From the NCBI GenBank assembly GCA_034717495.1, contig JAYELL010000023.1:1-48495 (forward strand): 48,495 nucleotides of DNA. The letters run 5' to 3'. Origin of the DNA: Chloroflexota bacterium. Its GTDB lineage: Bacteria > Chloroflexota > Anaerolineae > JAAEKA01. The notes below the pieces were generated by a model. That model made no database searches and was not told the origin of the DNA. It saw only the letters and a program-made list of their open reading frames with translations. Each line of letters starts with the position of its first letter. Within the stretch, counting starts at the first letter, position 1. The position numbers and the translations under genes are program-made. Positions 8,633 to 17,081 of this stretch are shown piece after piece.

Positions 8633-9100
8633 TTAGCTGGGACTCTCTCTCTTCGTCTCTTCCGAGTCCTCCTTGAACATTCTGCCGAGTGCCTTCGAAT
8701 CTTCCGGATCTTCTTCGGCAATAGCCCCGACAAAAGTAGGCATGAAAAGGCTCATGACGCCGTTGACCTCCTCTTCCGTCGCGCCCGTCTCCTTGGCGAT
8801 CTCCTTGTTCATCTTGTGGCCTTTGTCGCCAAAGATATTGAAGAAATCATCTTCTGATTCCTTTCTGCTCTTCTCTTTCTTGCTCTTCTTCTTCTTCGAA
8901 TCCTTGAAGAGTAGATCGGTGATCTGGGGATCATCCGCGGCGATAAAAGCCATCATTGGAACCCCAACAGCTAGGATGCTGCCCACTTTCGAATCGGACA
9001 GACCCAACACATTGGAAATCGAACTTACCGCCAGGGCCGTTGCCGATGAGACAACAAAACCGGTGGCCGTTTTCTTCATCATTTTTCCCATTATGCCCAT
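8633..9100 (-). CDS. small protein, possibly DUF937/YidB-like
   Basis: 155 aa with an ATG at 9100 behind AAAGGAG. A hydrophobic first half (ATGFVVSSATALAVSS and GSILAVGVPMMAFIAA) is followed by a Lys/Ser cluster at about 68-82 and then EIAKETGATEEEVNGVMSLF. The pattern of a hydrophobic pool followed by a helix beginning with TG resembles DUF937/YidB-like proteins, but the match is by eye and weak. It sits between the sulfatase and the HAD phosphatase, all on the minus strand. Function unknown. Confidence 0.65.
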   Translation of the reverse strand: MGIMGKMMKKTATGFVVSSATALAVSSISNVLGLSDSKVGSILAVGVPMMAFIAADDPQITDLLFKDSKKKKSKKEKSRKESEDDFFNIFGDKGHKMNKEIAKETGATEEEVNGVMSLFMPTFVGAIAEEDPEDSKALGRMFKEDSEETKRESPS

Positions 9101-9133
9101 TGTGAAACTCTCCTTTTGCCAACTAATGATCTA

Positions 9134-10066
9134 TCAATTCTCAATTTGATCATGCGCATAAACGCGCTGCCAATCCTCTTTCATATCGACAACAGTCCAC
9201 CCTTTCTCAAGCGCCTCAACCCACGCTACATCCAGGCCGCCGATGTGCGCGCCGCGATCGTAGGCGTATTCGCGCTCGGCGTCGGTGTGGTGCACCAGGC
9301 CGCAGAAACGGAGGCCATCTCCCGATGCCGTCCACTGCAGCATCTCGTGGTCGCCGTCGGAATTGCCGAAAGCCAAAACCGGCCGCCGGCCGATATAGCG
9401 GTTGATGCCCACCGGCTTGCCGGCCTCGTCGTCGATGTGATTGATCTCCGCCAGGCGCACCAGCACCGGCCCATCCTCGCGCATCTCGTAAACTGTTTCA
9501 ATACTGGTGCCGATCACCTGCTGCGGCGGGATGCCGTATACGCGTTCCGACCACGGGCGCATGAATTCGATGCCGCCGCCGGATACGATATAGGTTGTAA
9601 AGCCATGGTGGCGCAGATAGCGCAGCAGCTCCAGCATCGGCTGAAATACCATGTCTGTAAACAGCTGGCCGGTCACCGGATGGCGCGCTGATGTGGTCCA
9701 GACATCCACTATCGCGGCAAACTCTTCCGTGGTCATGCCTACATGTGTGGCAGCGACGATATCGACCATCGCTGATTCACCCAACTCGGCCAGCATCTCC
9801 AGATCCTCTTCTAAAACCGCCTGAAAAGGTTGCGTGGTGGCCCACTCGGGATGGTCAGGAGCCATGTCCCTGACACGGTCGATGGCGAATAATAATTGGA
9901 AATAAGCTGGCCGTTCCGACCACAAGGTGCCGTCATTGTCAAAACAGGCCAACCGGTCATCAGGCGCCACATAATGCTCGCCATTCTCGGCCGTTACCGC
10001 GGCCACAAAATCGATAATGGCCTGCTTCGCAGGCCCGTCGTTCCAGGATGCTAATTCAATCTTCAC
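9134..10066 (-). CDS. HAD-superfamily phosphatase (phosphoserine-phosphatase-like)
   Basis: 310 aa starting at a GTG (10066) preceded by TAGGAGA. HAD motif I is FDNDGTLW with Asp43 (nucleophile) and Asp45 (acid/base). Motif II is YIVSGGG at about 158-164. Motif III/IV is LAFGNSDGDHEML near residue 238. The long cap between motif I and II is helical and unlike classical SerB. It likely dephosphorylates a small metabolite; the substrate is not predictable from sequence. The gene follows the MarC pseudogene and precedes the small 155-aa gene by 33 bp. Confidence 0.85.
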   Translation of the reverse strand: MKIELASWNDGPAKQAIIDFVAAVTAENGEHYVAPDDRLACFDNDGTLWSERPAYFQLLFAIDRVRDMAPDHPEWATTQPFQAVLEEDLEMLAELGESAMVDIVAATHVGMTTEEFAAIVDVWTTSARHPVTGQLFTDMVFQPMLELLRYLRHHGFTTYIVSGGGIEFMRPWSERVYGIPPQQVIGTSIETVYEMREDGPVLVRLAEINHIDDEAGKPVGINRYIGRRPVLAFGNSDGDHEMLQWTASGDGLRFCGLVHHTDAEREYAYDRGAHIGGLDVAWVEALEKGWTVVDMKEDWQRVYAHDQIEN

Positions 10067-10117
10067 GAGTATCTCCTATTCCAGAAACCGGGATTTTTAT
10101 CTAAACATTTACTCGTC

Positions 10118-10530
10118 TCACCCGCAGCTAACAACCTGGTTTCTAACGATTGCAAACCTGCAAGCCCTGCCATCCGTCAAAGTGGCCGCGACAACGCCCA
10201 ACTCAACCAGGCCATGAACCATCATTTCCACGGCCAGGGCAGCCAGCAAGACACCAAAGACCGCTTCCGTCCGCCATGCTCTTCAACACGATACTCTTCT
10301 TTACCGCTGCTGACTAATCATATGCAGCGACAACAGCAGCAGCACGATGCCGCCGGCGACAAGAACCGAACCCGTCGAAAAGTGCAGCAAAGCCATGAGA
10401 AACCAGCCCAGCAAGACCAGGACCAAGCCCCAGACGATAGCCGTGCGCACCGACTTGTTGGCCACGGCTACCTGAGTCGCCTTGTCGAGATCGGCCGTTA
10501 ATTCTACAAATGGCATCAGGGCGATCTGTA
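10118..10530 (-). pseudogene. decayed MarC-like gene with internal deletion
   Basis: Two fragments are homologous to the intact MarC-like protein at 11206-11859. Bases 10530-10301 encode IALMPFVELTADLD through SVRTAIVWGL and LLHFSTGSVLVAGG to LHM, then stop. Bases 10270-10170 encode TEAVFGVLLAALAVEMMVHG in a different reading context, matching the end of the intact copy. About 98 residues between them and the first 25 or so are missing, and the normal stop is lost. The first fragment begins straight after the stop codon of the YqhA-like gene. It is a duplicate inactivated by deletion, although a 71-aa open frame survives. Confidence 0.85.
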
Positions 10531-10533
10531 AGT

Positions 10534-11088
10534 CTACTCCTCACTTCCCGCCGGCAAGCGGTGTTCTTCAGGTTCCTCAACCGCATCTTCATGCTCCTCG
10601 CGCATATGGTCCACTTTGGCGAACAGATATATGGCGATACCCGCGGCAGTGATTACCAGGGCAACAGCCGCGCCGTAGTCGAGGATGCTCACGCCCTCGG
10701 TCAATTCAAAGCTGGCGGCGACGCCCAGGAAGAGCACGGCCAGCATGACCACAATAACCGCCAGGAGGTTGAATTTCAGCTGTTCGAGGCTGTTGACAGA
10801 CATCCATTCCGGGATGACATCTTTCAAGCCCGGGTCAACAAATAGTTCTTGCAGGCCGATGGCCGTGATGAAGAGGATCGTGCCGAGCAAGAAGAGATCG
10901 ATCATTTCGATCAGTTCAACGGAGAGACGGCGCGCCCCCTCTGCATTGAACTGTCCATGCCGGAATGCCTCGATGACAATGAGCACCGTGCTGATCAAGC
11001 CAAAGATAAAAACCGCCAGGGTTGCCAGAAGCAACGCAACCACAGCCAGGAAAATTAGGAATCGTGACCAATTGAATACCCTGCGCAT
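10534..11088 (-). CDS. YqhA/UPF0114 family membrane protein
   Basis: 184 aa with an ATG at 11088 behind AAGGAAGGA. About four membrane helices are visible: FLIFLAVVALLLATLAVFIF near the N-terminus, LFLLGTILFITAIGLQELF, NLLAVIVVMLAVLFLGVAA and AAVALVITAAGIAIYLF. The phrase GLQELFVDPG is typical of the UPF0114/YqhA family. The C-terminus is a charged cytoplasmic tail. Function is poorly known. It sits between an intact MarC-like gene and a degraded MarC copy, which suggests a local duplication. Confidence 0.85.
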   Translation of the reverse strand: MRRVFNWSRFLIFLAVVALLLATLAVFIFGLISTVLIVIEAFRHGQFNAEGARRLSVELIEMIDLFLLGTILFITAIGLQELFVDPGLKDVIPEWMSVNSLEQLKFNLLAVIVVMLAVLFLGVAASFELTEGVSILDYGAAVALVITAAGIAIYLFAKVDHMREEHEDAVEEPEEHRLPAGSEE

Positions 11089-11133
11089 CTCGTTCCTTCC
11101 TTAAATTCGCCATCCCTGCACGTTTGGAAAAAC

Positions 11134-11171
11134 CCGCTGACTTTCGCAGATCGAATCGGAGAAGTCAGCGG
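11134..11171. repeat. 10-bp inverted repeat in a CTGCG-rich spacer
   Basis: CCGCTGACTT (11134-11143) pairs with AAGTCAGCGG (11162-11171). The spacer and the following bases contain several copies of TCTGCG/CTGCGTG, the same word family that recurs at 20410-20536. It is downstream of the MarC-like gene and upstream of the YqhA gene. Confidence 0.5.
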
Positions 11172-11205
11172 AAATCTGCGCCGAAGGTCTGCGTGATCTG
11201 CTCTC

Positions 11206-11859
11206 TCAATGGCCAACTGCCGCTGTGATTATCTCCAGTTCCACCATGCCCACCACCATCATCTGGATGGCCAGGGCCGCCAACAGCACGCCGAAGACCG
11301 CTTCCGTGACCGCCAACTTGGCCGGATCCATGAACTTGGCCACCGAATCGATGTTCCTGAACAGCACCAGGTCGATCAAGCCCACCGACAGCACCAGTAC
11401 GATCAGGATCACCGCATCCAGGATCGTGCTTATCCCGCTTGAAGCGATCACCAGCACCGCAATACCAACAGGGTTGAGTATATAGGGTACCGCCAGCGGG
11501 TAATAGGCCAGATCCATCGGATCGCCTTCGTGAGCTTCAAGATCTTCGGGATCTTCCGCTTTGGCCCCACTGAGCAACATATGCAGGGACATGAGCAGCA
11601 ACACGATACCACCGGCAATAAGGACCGATCCCGTCGTGAAGTGCAGCAACTTCATAAGGAACCAGCCGAGGGCTACCAGGCCAAGGGACCAGCCAATGGC
11701 CGTGCGCACCGATTTGTTGGCCATCGCTTTTTTCGTGTCTGTATCCAGGCCTGCCGTGATATCGATAAAGGGCACCAAAGCGATCTTCGGGCCGATGCCG
11801 ATCAGCAACAACATGAACACTTCAAAGATGCGATAAAAATCAATTTCAGCTAGTGTCAT
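11206..11859 (-). CDS. MarC/UPF0056-like integral membrane protein
   Basis: 217 aa with an ATG at 11859 behind AAGGAGAGG. Six hydrophobic segments are visible, starting with FEVFMLLLIGIGPKIALVPF, then SVRTAIGWSLGLVALGWFL and TGSVLIAGGIVLLLMSLHML; an acidic loop (AEDPEDLEAHEGDP) leads into AVPYILNPVGIAVLVIASS. The position-specific Pro/Gly pattern (GPK...PF near the start, NPVGI in the middle) fits MarC-type transporter-like proteins. The substrate is unknown. A broken paralogue lies at 10118-10530. Confidence 0.8.
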   Translation of the reverse strand: MTLAEIDFYRIFEVFMLLLIGIGPKIALVPFIDITAGLDTDTKKAMANKSVRTAIGWSLGLVALGWFLMKLLHFTTGSVLIAGGIVLLLMSLHMLLSGAKAEDPEDLEAHEGDPMDLAYYPLAVPYILNPVGIAVLVIASSGISTILDAVILIVLVLSVGLIDLVLFRNIDSVAKFMDPAKLAVTEAVFGVLLAALAIQMMVVGMVELEIITAAVGH

Positions 11860-11984
11860 CTTGGGTATCCTCTCCTTACCAGGGCAATGTACCCTGAAAA
11901 ACCGCTTTGCTGATTAATCGGTGGTTCCGATCCCTGAGCAACCGTGTCCACCATGTCGCTGGCAGCCTCCGCACTGGGAACCGC

Positions 11985-12695
11985 TCACTGCGGCTTTTCG
12001 ACCTGGGTCGCATCAGCCCGAGGTTTGCTATCCTCGTCCGGCCTGTCGACCACGCCTACCACCGAATCGATCACCTCATCTGCTTGCTCACCCTTCTGCT
12101 GACGCCAGATGGCCAGACCAATCAGCAAAACACCGGTGCCCAACGCCAGCCAGCCACCGATGGTCGCCGCCGTGGTCACAGCCTCCGGGCCGGCGAACTG
12201 GGTGTACAACATCAGCGCACCGATGGCGGTGAAAAACAGGGTTTCGACGATGGCCGTGCGTCGTTGGGCACCCCTCGTGCCAAAGATCATCACGATCCCC
12301 AACAAGCCGTAGATCAGGCTGGCCGAACCAAAGATTATCAAGCCGACGGGAATGGTCAGAAGCTTTTGGCCTATATCGTCGGTCACGAAGTAGAGAATGA
12401 AGACCACTACACCAGCAAAAATCGCAATCCCGGCCCGGGCACCCGCGGCGCTGTCGATTGATTCTGGCGCCCTGCTGCGCAGCACATCCCACAGTTGCAG
12501 CAGGCCCGCCACAACCAGGGCCGCCGTCAGGATCAGCGCCAGCCGTATGTTTGCCTTGCCAGGATCGAGCAATACCAGCAGACCGATACCACCCAGGACG
12601 ATGCCCTCGAGAAGGACTACCCACCAGGGAAGGCTGGTGCGCCAGGGCGCCAGTCCCTTGCCCTTCTCCAATGCTTCCTGCGTCATGTTCGACAT
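11985..12695 (-). CDS. HdeD/DUF308-like membrane protein
   Basis: 236 aa with an ATG at 12695 behind CAGGAGGAAG. It opens with a short cytoplasmic segment and the PWWVVLLEGIVLGGIGLLVLLDP signature of HdeD/DUF308 proteins, followed by five more helices. The tail after about residue 200 is charged and soluble. E. coli HdeD is an acid-stress membrane protein, but many relatives have no assigned role. A second family member lies at 16190-16816 with the matching phrase PPWWLVLIEGILLVIIG. Confidence 0.85.
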   Translation of the reverse strand: MSNMTQEALEKGKGLAPWRTSLPWWVVLLEGIVLGGIGLLVLLDPGKANIRLALILTAALVVAGLLQLWDVLRSRAPESIDSAAGARAGIAIFAGVVVFILYFVTDDIGQKLLTIPVGLIIFGSASLIYGLLGIVMIFGTRGAQRRTAIVETLFFTAIGALMLYTQFAGPEAVTTAATIGGWLALGTGVLLIGLAIWRQQKGEQADEVIDSVVGVVDRPDEDSKPRADATQVEKPQ

Positions 12696-12718
12696 CGGCT
12701 TCCTCCTGTTCTGCCTTG

Positions 12719-12979
12719 TCAGTCAACCGGTTGGAGACAGACCACCGAGATCAGCGGCATCCCGAGGGTGTACACCAGATTCAAGACCCCGGCCAGCGCC
12801 GCCTGGTCGGGCAACTCACCGGTGAGGGTGGTTACCGGCGGTTGATCCTCTTGGTCCGTGTGATGAATCTGCATGCCACCCAATTCATCGGCCCAGCTGG
12901 GATCCAGCATGCCCTGCAGGTTGATACAATAGACAGCTCGCGTGTTCAGTGAGAGACCACAGCTACGGAAGCTTTGCAT
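12719..12979 (-). CDS. conserved small hypothetical protein
   Basis: 86 aa, 23 bp upstream of the HdeD gene and probably co-transcribed. The core (INLQGMLDPSWADELGGM, then TTLTGELPDQAALAGVLN and LGMPLISVVC) matches a small conserved protein I have seen in Chloroflexota and actinobacteria: a short beta-hairpin followed by a helix and a terminal strand. No function is known. The start is uncertain: the ATG at 12979 lacks a good ribosome site, and family members usually begin close to the INLQG segment. Confidence 0.65.
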   Translation of the reverse strand: MQSFRSCGLSLNTRAVYCINLQGMLDPSWADELGGMQIHHTDQEDQPPVTTLTGELPDQAALAGVLNLVYTLGMPLISVVCLQPVD

Positions 12980-13221
12980 TTCAGTTCGTTCTACCGGGAA
13001 GTCAATTGCCTTCCCTTTTGGAAAGGCCGATGAGAATAGTGGGACGTGTACCCACGTATGATGGACACGCTGATCTATCGCGCTGATGCTATCAAACGCA
13101 GCAGATCAACCCTCCACTACCATAATAGCAAGGGATCGGGAAAATGTAAAGGGGAAAAAATGGAGCAAAAAAGGGTACCGGGAAGGGCGCAACAGGAATG
13201 CGCCACCGGTTCAACCCCAGG

Positions 13222-15966
13222 TCAGGAGAACTCAGTCCAGCTGTTCTCGGGCAAAATGCCCAGAGCCCTCGCCCTTGCGACAGCCTGACGCCGATTCTTC
13301 ACCCCCAGCTTCCTGTGAACACTGATCGTGTGTTTCTTGACCGTATCAGGCGATATAGCGAGGCGGGCGGCGATCTCCTTATTGGTCAACCGTTGTTCGA
13401 CCAACAGGAGCACATCGACCTCCCGGTTGGTCAGCAGGCCATCCAGCGCGCGGGCGTGCCCCTGGGATTCAACATCCAGGACCGGGGCAAGGGCAGGTTT
13501 CGGGGCTTCCAAAGTAGGTGTATCGAAAGTGTGCAGAATCTGCCGTACATAGTCGCGGGCGAAACCTTCGTCGAGTAACTGTCGCAAATAGGAACGCAAG
13601 CCCCGCCCGGCATCCACGAAGACCCGCAGGGCACCACCGGCCTCTCCCAACGACACCGTCTCCCGCAGCGTGATCAAGGCTGCCCCTTTTTCACCGCGGG
13701 CAGCATGCAGTAGAGTCTCCATCGCACCGATCTCGAGCAAGCGGCGGGTTGAGTGCCAATCTTCCGCCAACCCACGACAGATGCGCAACGTCTCTTGCGC
13801 AGCATCCAGTTGGCCCCGCACAGGATCCGCCAGGGAAGCCTGTATCTCAGTGAGCGCTGGCAGCAGCCAGAGATCCAGTGCCATCTGGGTGACGGGATCG
13901 GCAAATGCCCGCGGCATGATCCTCTGATTTCCCTGGCCAATCGCCAATCGCAGCATCAGCGCATCGGCAATCGCCAGGAACCCAACCATACCACGGTCCA
14001 ACAGAAAGCCCCGCAGGTCCCGGGCAACCGCCAGGGCAGCGGAATCTTGCCTCTGGGCCTGTAGGGTCAACGCCAATCCAGTGTAGCAGTCGATGACTGC
14101 TCGACCATGGGCCCCGTAACGGATACCAATGACGCGATTAAAGCAGCACGCCGCGGAGTCCAACTCGTTGCGCTGGTAGTGAGCCCAGCCTAACAGAAAA
14201 TCGGACCAGCCCAGACTCACCAGTTGCTCACTTTCCTGCGCCACCTGCCAATAGGTGGTCGCCACAGCCTCCAGTGCGGACAAGTTGGTTTCCGAATAAT
14301 GGACAGCCCCAAGCCCCAGAAGCAGCCTGAACGTCCGTGCATCTGGCCGGCCGAACTGTCGTTGCAACGCCGCCTGCGCGAAGGCCACCGCCGCCTGCGT
14401 CTGACCCACCCGCTGCAGGCCATAGATGGTCCAGAACTCCGCCAAACCTCGCAGGTATAAGGCATCAGCGGGTAGGTCCTCCAGCGCCTGGCTGGCCATG
14501 GCCACGTTGCGCTCAGGACTCCCCTGCACAAAGCTCATGGCACGGTGGGCAGCGATCGAACCCCGAACAAAGACCTCCTGGTCCGGCGTGTAGTTGGTCG
14601 TGCCATCATCGAGACCACGTTCCGCAGCCTCAAGGAGCGGGATCATGGCAGCAACCTTGTATTGAAACTGCTGCAAGCTAGCCTGTGCTACCAGCAACAT
14701 GGGTCGTTGCAACAACGGCTCCGGTAAGAACTCCAGCCAACGTTGAAGATGACGCCAGTCCTCCTGGTTCAGCGCATCGTTGATGTGTGCTTCGACCAGT
14801 TGGGCCGCTCGCTGAGCATCCCCAGCTTCCACGGCATGAATGATCGCCTCGTCCAACAAACCCTCTTTTTCAAACCATTCGCTGGCCCGCAGATGGCAGG
14901 CGGCGATCTCAGCCTTCGAGCAGGTCTGCCGCAGACGGTGTCGCATCAGGTCACGAAAAAGGTGGTGATAGCGATACCAGTTCCCCTCATTGTCCAAAGA
15001 GACCAAAAAGAGATTGGAGCCCCAGAGCTTTTTGATGAATGCTTCGCCATCTGCCCGTCCTGCTGAATCTTCGTCAACCACCTCGCACAGTGACGGACAA
15101 AAACGATTCAGGATCGCGGTGCGAAACATCAACGACCGTTGCGCTTCCGACAGATCCTCCAGCACCTCAGTCAGCAAGTAGTCAGTCACCAGACGATGGC
15201 CACTCTCGGAAAAGCGCCGGGCAAAATCCTCCCGGTCCTCGTTCTCACGCAATGAAACGGCTGCCAATTGCAGGCCGACAGGCCATCCTTCGGTCCGCTC
15301 TACCACCAGGGTTACAATCTCGTCCGCCAGAGGCCCGCCGATATTCCGCTCAAAAAACTCCCGGGCCTCTCCATACGTGAAGCGCAAATCCAAACCGCGG
15401 ATCTCGGTGAGTTGCCCCCGTCCCCGAAGCTTGCTCAGTGCAAGCACGGGATCGGAACGGGATACCAGTACCAGATGCACCTGCTCGGGCAACTGCTGCA
15501 CCAGACGTGTCATAAAGGCCTGCACATCCTCACTCTGCACCACATGGTAGTCATCCAGCACCAGGGTCAGCGAACCAGGAAGCTCCTCCAGATCCCCCAG
15601 AAAGATGTCGGCCAGGCGTCTCGCCTCCGGCAATGATGGACCCTGCAACAGCGATCGGGTTGTTGAGACTGCTTCCGGGTAAACCGTCTGCACGGCCGCC
15701 GCCAGGTACCCGATGAAGTTCGCCAGGCTGGCGTCGTGTTCGTCCAATGACAGCCACGCGAATCTCCGATCAGCCATCGTCAGCCAGTGTTGCACCAGGG
15801 AAGACTTTCCGTAGCCTGCCGGCGCCGACACCAGGGTCAGCCGCCGGTCGACGCCGCGCTCCAGGCGGTCCTGCAAGCGCGAGCGTACGATGAATCCCTC
15901 CCGCACACGGGGGGGATTCAGCTTGGTTCGGAGTAGAAAAGGCGAATCGAATTGTCTTGCTGTCAT
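13222..15966 (-). CDS. LuxR-family ATP-dependent regulator (MalT-like, LAL type)
   Basis: 914 aa. An N-terminal STAND-type ATPase has a Walker A at about 47-56 (SAPAGYGKSS) and a Walker B-like LTLVLDDYHVV near 135. A long helical TPR-like sensor domain fills about 350-840. The C-terminal LuxR helix-turn-helix is clear: LTNREVDVLLLVEQRLTNKE, then AARLAISPDTVKKH and KLGVKNRRQAV. Such proteins bind ATP and an inducer, oligomerise, and activate transcription. The target genes are unknown; the flanking envelope genes are candidates by proximity. The ATG at 15966 has no strong ribosome site, but the family's usual start (LRTKLNPPR) follows within a dozen residues. Confidence 0.92.
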   Translation of the reverse strand: MTARQFDSPFLLRTKLNPPRVREGFIVRSRLQDRLERGVDRRLTLVSAPAGYGKSSLVQHWLTMADRRFAWLSLDEHDASLANFIGYLAAAVQTVYPEAVSTTRSLLQGPSLPEARRLADIFLGDLEELPGSLTLVLDDYHVVQSEDVQAFMTRLVQQLPEQVHLVLVSRSDPVLALSKLRGRGQLTEIRGLDLRFTYGEAREFFERNIGGPLADEIVTLVVERTEGWPVGLQLAAVSLRENEDREDFARRFSESGHRLVTDYLLTEVLEDLSEAQRSLMFRTAILNRFCPSLCEVVDEDSAGRADGEAFIKKLWGSNLFLVSLDNEGNWYRYHHLFRDLMRHRLRQTCSKAEIAACHLRASEWFEKEGLLDEAIIHAVEAGDAQRAAQLVEAHINDALNQEDWRHLQRWLEFLPEPLLQRPMLLVAQASLQQFQYKVAAMIPLLEAAERGLDDGTTNYTPDQEVFVRGSIAAHRAMSFVQGSPERNVAMASQALEDLPADALYLRGLAEFWTIYGLQRVGQTQAAVAFAQAALQRQFGRPDARTFRLLLGLGAVHYSETNLSALEAVATTYWQVAQESEQLVSLGWSDFLLGWAHYQRNELDSAACCFNRVIGIRYGAHGRAVIDCYTGLALTLQAQRQDSAALAVARDLRGFLLDRGMVGFLAIADALMLRLAIGQGNQRIMPRAFADPVTQMALDLWLLPALTEIQASLADPVRGQLDAAQETLRICRGLAEDWHSTRRLLEIGAMETLLHAARGEKGAALITLRETVSLGEAGGALRVFVDAGRGLRSYLRQLLDEGFARDYVRQILHTFDTPTLEAPKPALAPVLDVESQGHARALDGLLTNREVDVLLLVEQRLTNKEIAARLAISPDTVKKHTISVHRKLGVKNRRQAVARARALGILPENSWTEFS

Positions 15967-16097
15967 GCCGACAGGACTATATCATGCCCCGTGTAGTTGA
16001 CGAAATTCAGTTTCCAGCAAAAGAGACCCAGGATTTACAGGGTCAACGCAGAATCGTGAGGTGTTGTCTGTCATTGGGGTCTTCTCCTGGAAACCCA

Positions 16098-16138
16098 CAG
16101 GCCCCAGAGAGAGCAAACTCGAATTTCTCTGGGGCCTG
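16098..16138. terminator. strong 13-bp hairpin between convergent-neighbour genes
   Basis: CAGGCCCCAGAGA (16098-16110) pairs perfectly with TCTCTGGGGCCTG (16126-16138) around a 15-base loop. It lies 50 bp past the stop of the HdeD gene at 16190 on the minus strand. No U-tract follows, so it may be a factor-assisted terminator or an mRNA-end stabiliser. Confidence 0.5.
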
Positions 16139-16189
16139 AAAGGGCTGTCCCACTATATATTTAAAGGCAGGCGGGAACGCTTTTCGACC

Positions 16190-16816
16190 TTATTGATCGC
16201 CGGCAGCAACAGCAGCCCGATCCTCATACGCTTCCACGGCATCCTCGATCTGGTGCTCCGCGTGGCGTATCCGGAAGGATCCGATGATCGCGCCAATGCC
16301 ACCCAGCAGGGCGAAGAAACCCAGGAAAAAGGCCAGGAACCCCACTCCCACGAAATCACCAAACAGCAGGAACGCGCCCAGCACGATGCTGATCACGCCC
16401 AGGATGCCGGCACCCCAACCCCCACCCATAAAGGCATGGATCAGACTCGAAATCCCCATAAAGATCCCGATCATCGCCAGCAAGAACACTACCACATTGC
16501 TGACCACCACTGTGCTGCCCCATGGATGCTGGATCACGATCAGGCCCGCGATGATGCCCAGAACACCTGCAAAGATCTTCCAGGCCCACATGGAGCGATC
16601 CCAGATCAGCCTTACCAGGTTGAACACCCCGCTGATGAGCCAGTAGATCCCCAAAACAAACACCAGCGCCGTCATGGTCGAGATCGGCTGGGTGAACAGC
16701 CAGATACCGATGATCACCAGCAGGATGCCTTCGATCAACACCAGCCACCATGGCGGCAGTTTCACCTCTCCCCAGAAAGCGTATTGTTCCGGGGTGATTT
16801 CCGTTGAACTTGTCAT
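16190..16816 (-). CDS. HdeD/DUF308-like membrane protein
   Basis: 208 aa from the ATG at 16816, chosen for the GAAGGAG ribosome site; the frame stays open upstream. The opening PPWWLVLIEGILLVIIGIWL and six membrane helices in three pairs fit HdeD. A glycine-rich loop (GGGWGAG) precedes the last helix pair. The C-terminal 25 residues are soluble. It is divergent from the sigma-like gene at 17082, and both have recognisable promoters in the shared 265-bp gap, so they may respond to related signals. Confidence 0.87.
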   Translation of the reverse strand: MTSSTEITPEQYAFWGEVKLPPWWLVLIEGILLVIIGIWLFTQPISTMTALVFVLGIYWLISGVFNLVRLIWDRSMWAWKIFAGVLGIIAGLIVIQHPWGSTVVVSNVVVFLLAMIGIFMGISSLIHAFMGGGWGAGILGVISIVLGAFLLFGDFVGVGFLAFFLGFFALLGGIGAIIGSFRIRHAEHQIEDAVEAYEDRAAVAAGDQ

Positions 16817-16957
16817 GAACTTTTGCTCCTTCAAAATTGCTCTGATTGACGAACTTGATCGATACCTGATTCTGACCGATGGAAACCTGAGTTGAGAAGA
16901 CAACACCAACCTTCCTTCACACGGGACTAAGGCAAGGTAGTCAGCCTGCCCTCACCA

Positions 16958-16986
16958 ATAATACAACGTTATGGAGATTCCGCCAA
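16958..16986 (-). promoter_or_regulatory. promoter for the HdeD gene at 16190
   Basis: On the minus strand TTGGCG (16981-16986) and TATTAT (16958-16963) are 17 bp apart. The predicted start of transcription leaves a leader of roughly 135 nt before the ATG at 16816. Confidence 0.55.
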
Positions 16987-17011
16987 ATTGGTGTTAACCT
17001 GTTCAAAACGG

Positions 17012-17040
17012 TAGACGATGCTGCAAAAGTGCGTTATAAT
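17012..17040 (+). promoter_or_regulatory. promoter for the sigma-like gene
   Basis: TAGACG (17012-17017) and a perfect TATAAT (17035-17040) are separated by 17 bp. Transcription would start near 17047, about 35 bases before the ATG at 17082. An in-frame TTG at 17049 would make a nearly leaderless alternative start. Confidence 0.65.
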
Positions 17041-17081
17041 GACGACTGTTGATTTTCCCCGTTTCGTTGTTCTGGCGACCC

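Noticed and set aside
13046-13288. 80-codon frame overlapping the end of the LuxR-family gene
   Set aside because: It has a low-complexity basic composition and overlaps a confident gene end on the other strand.
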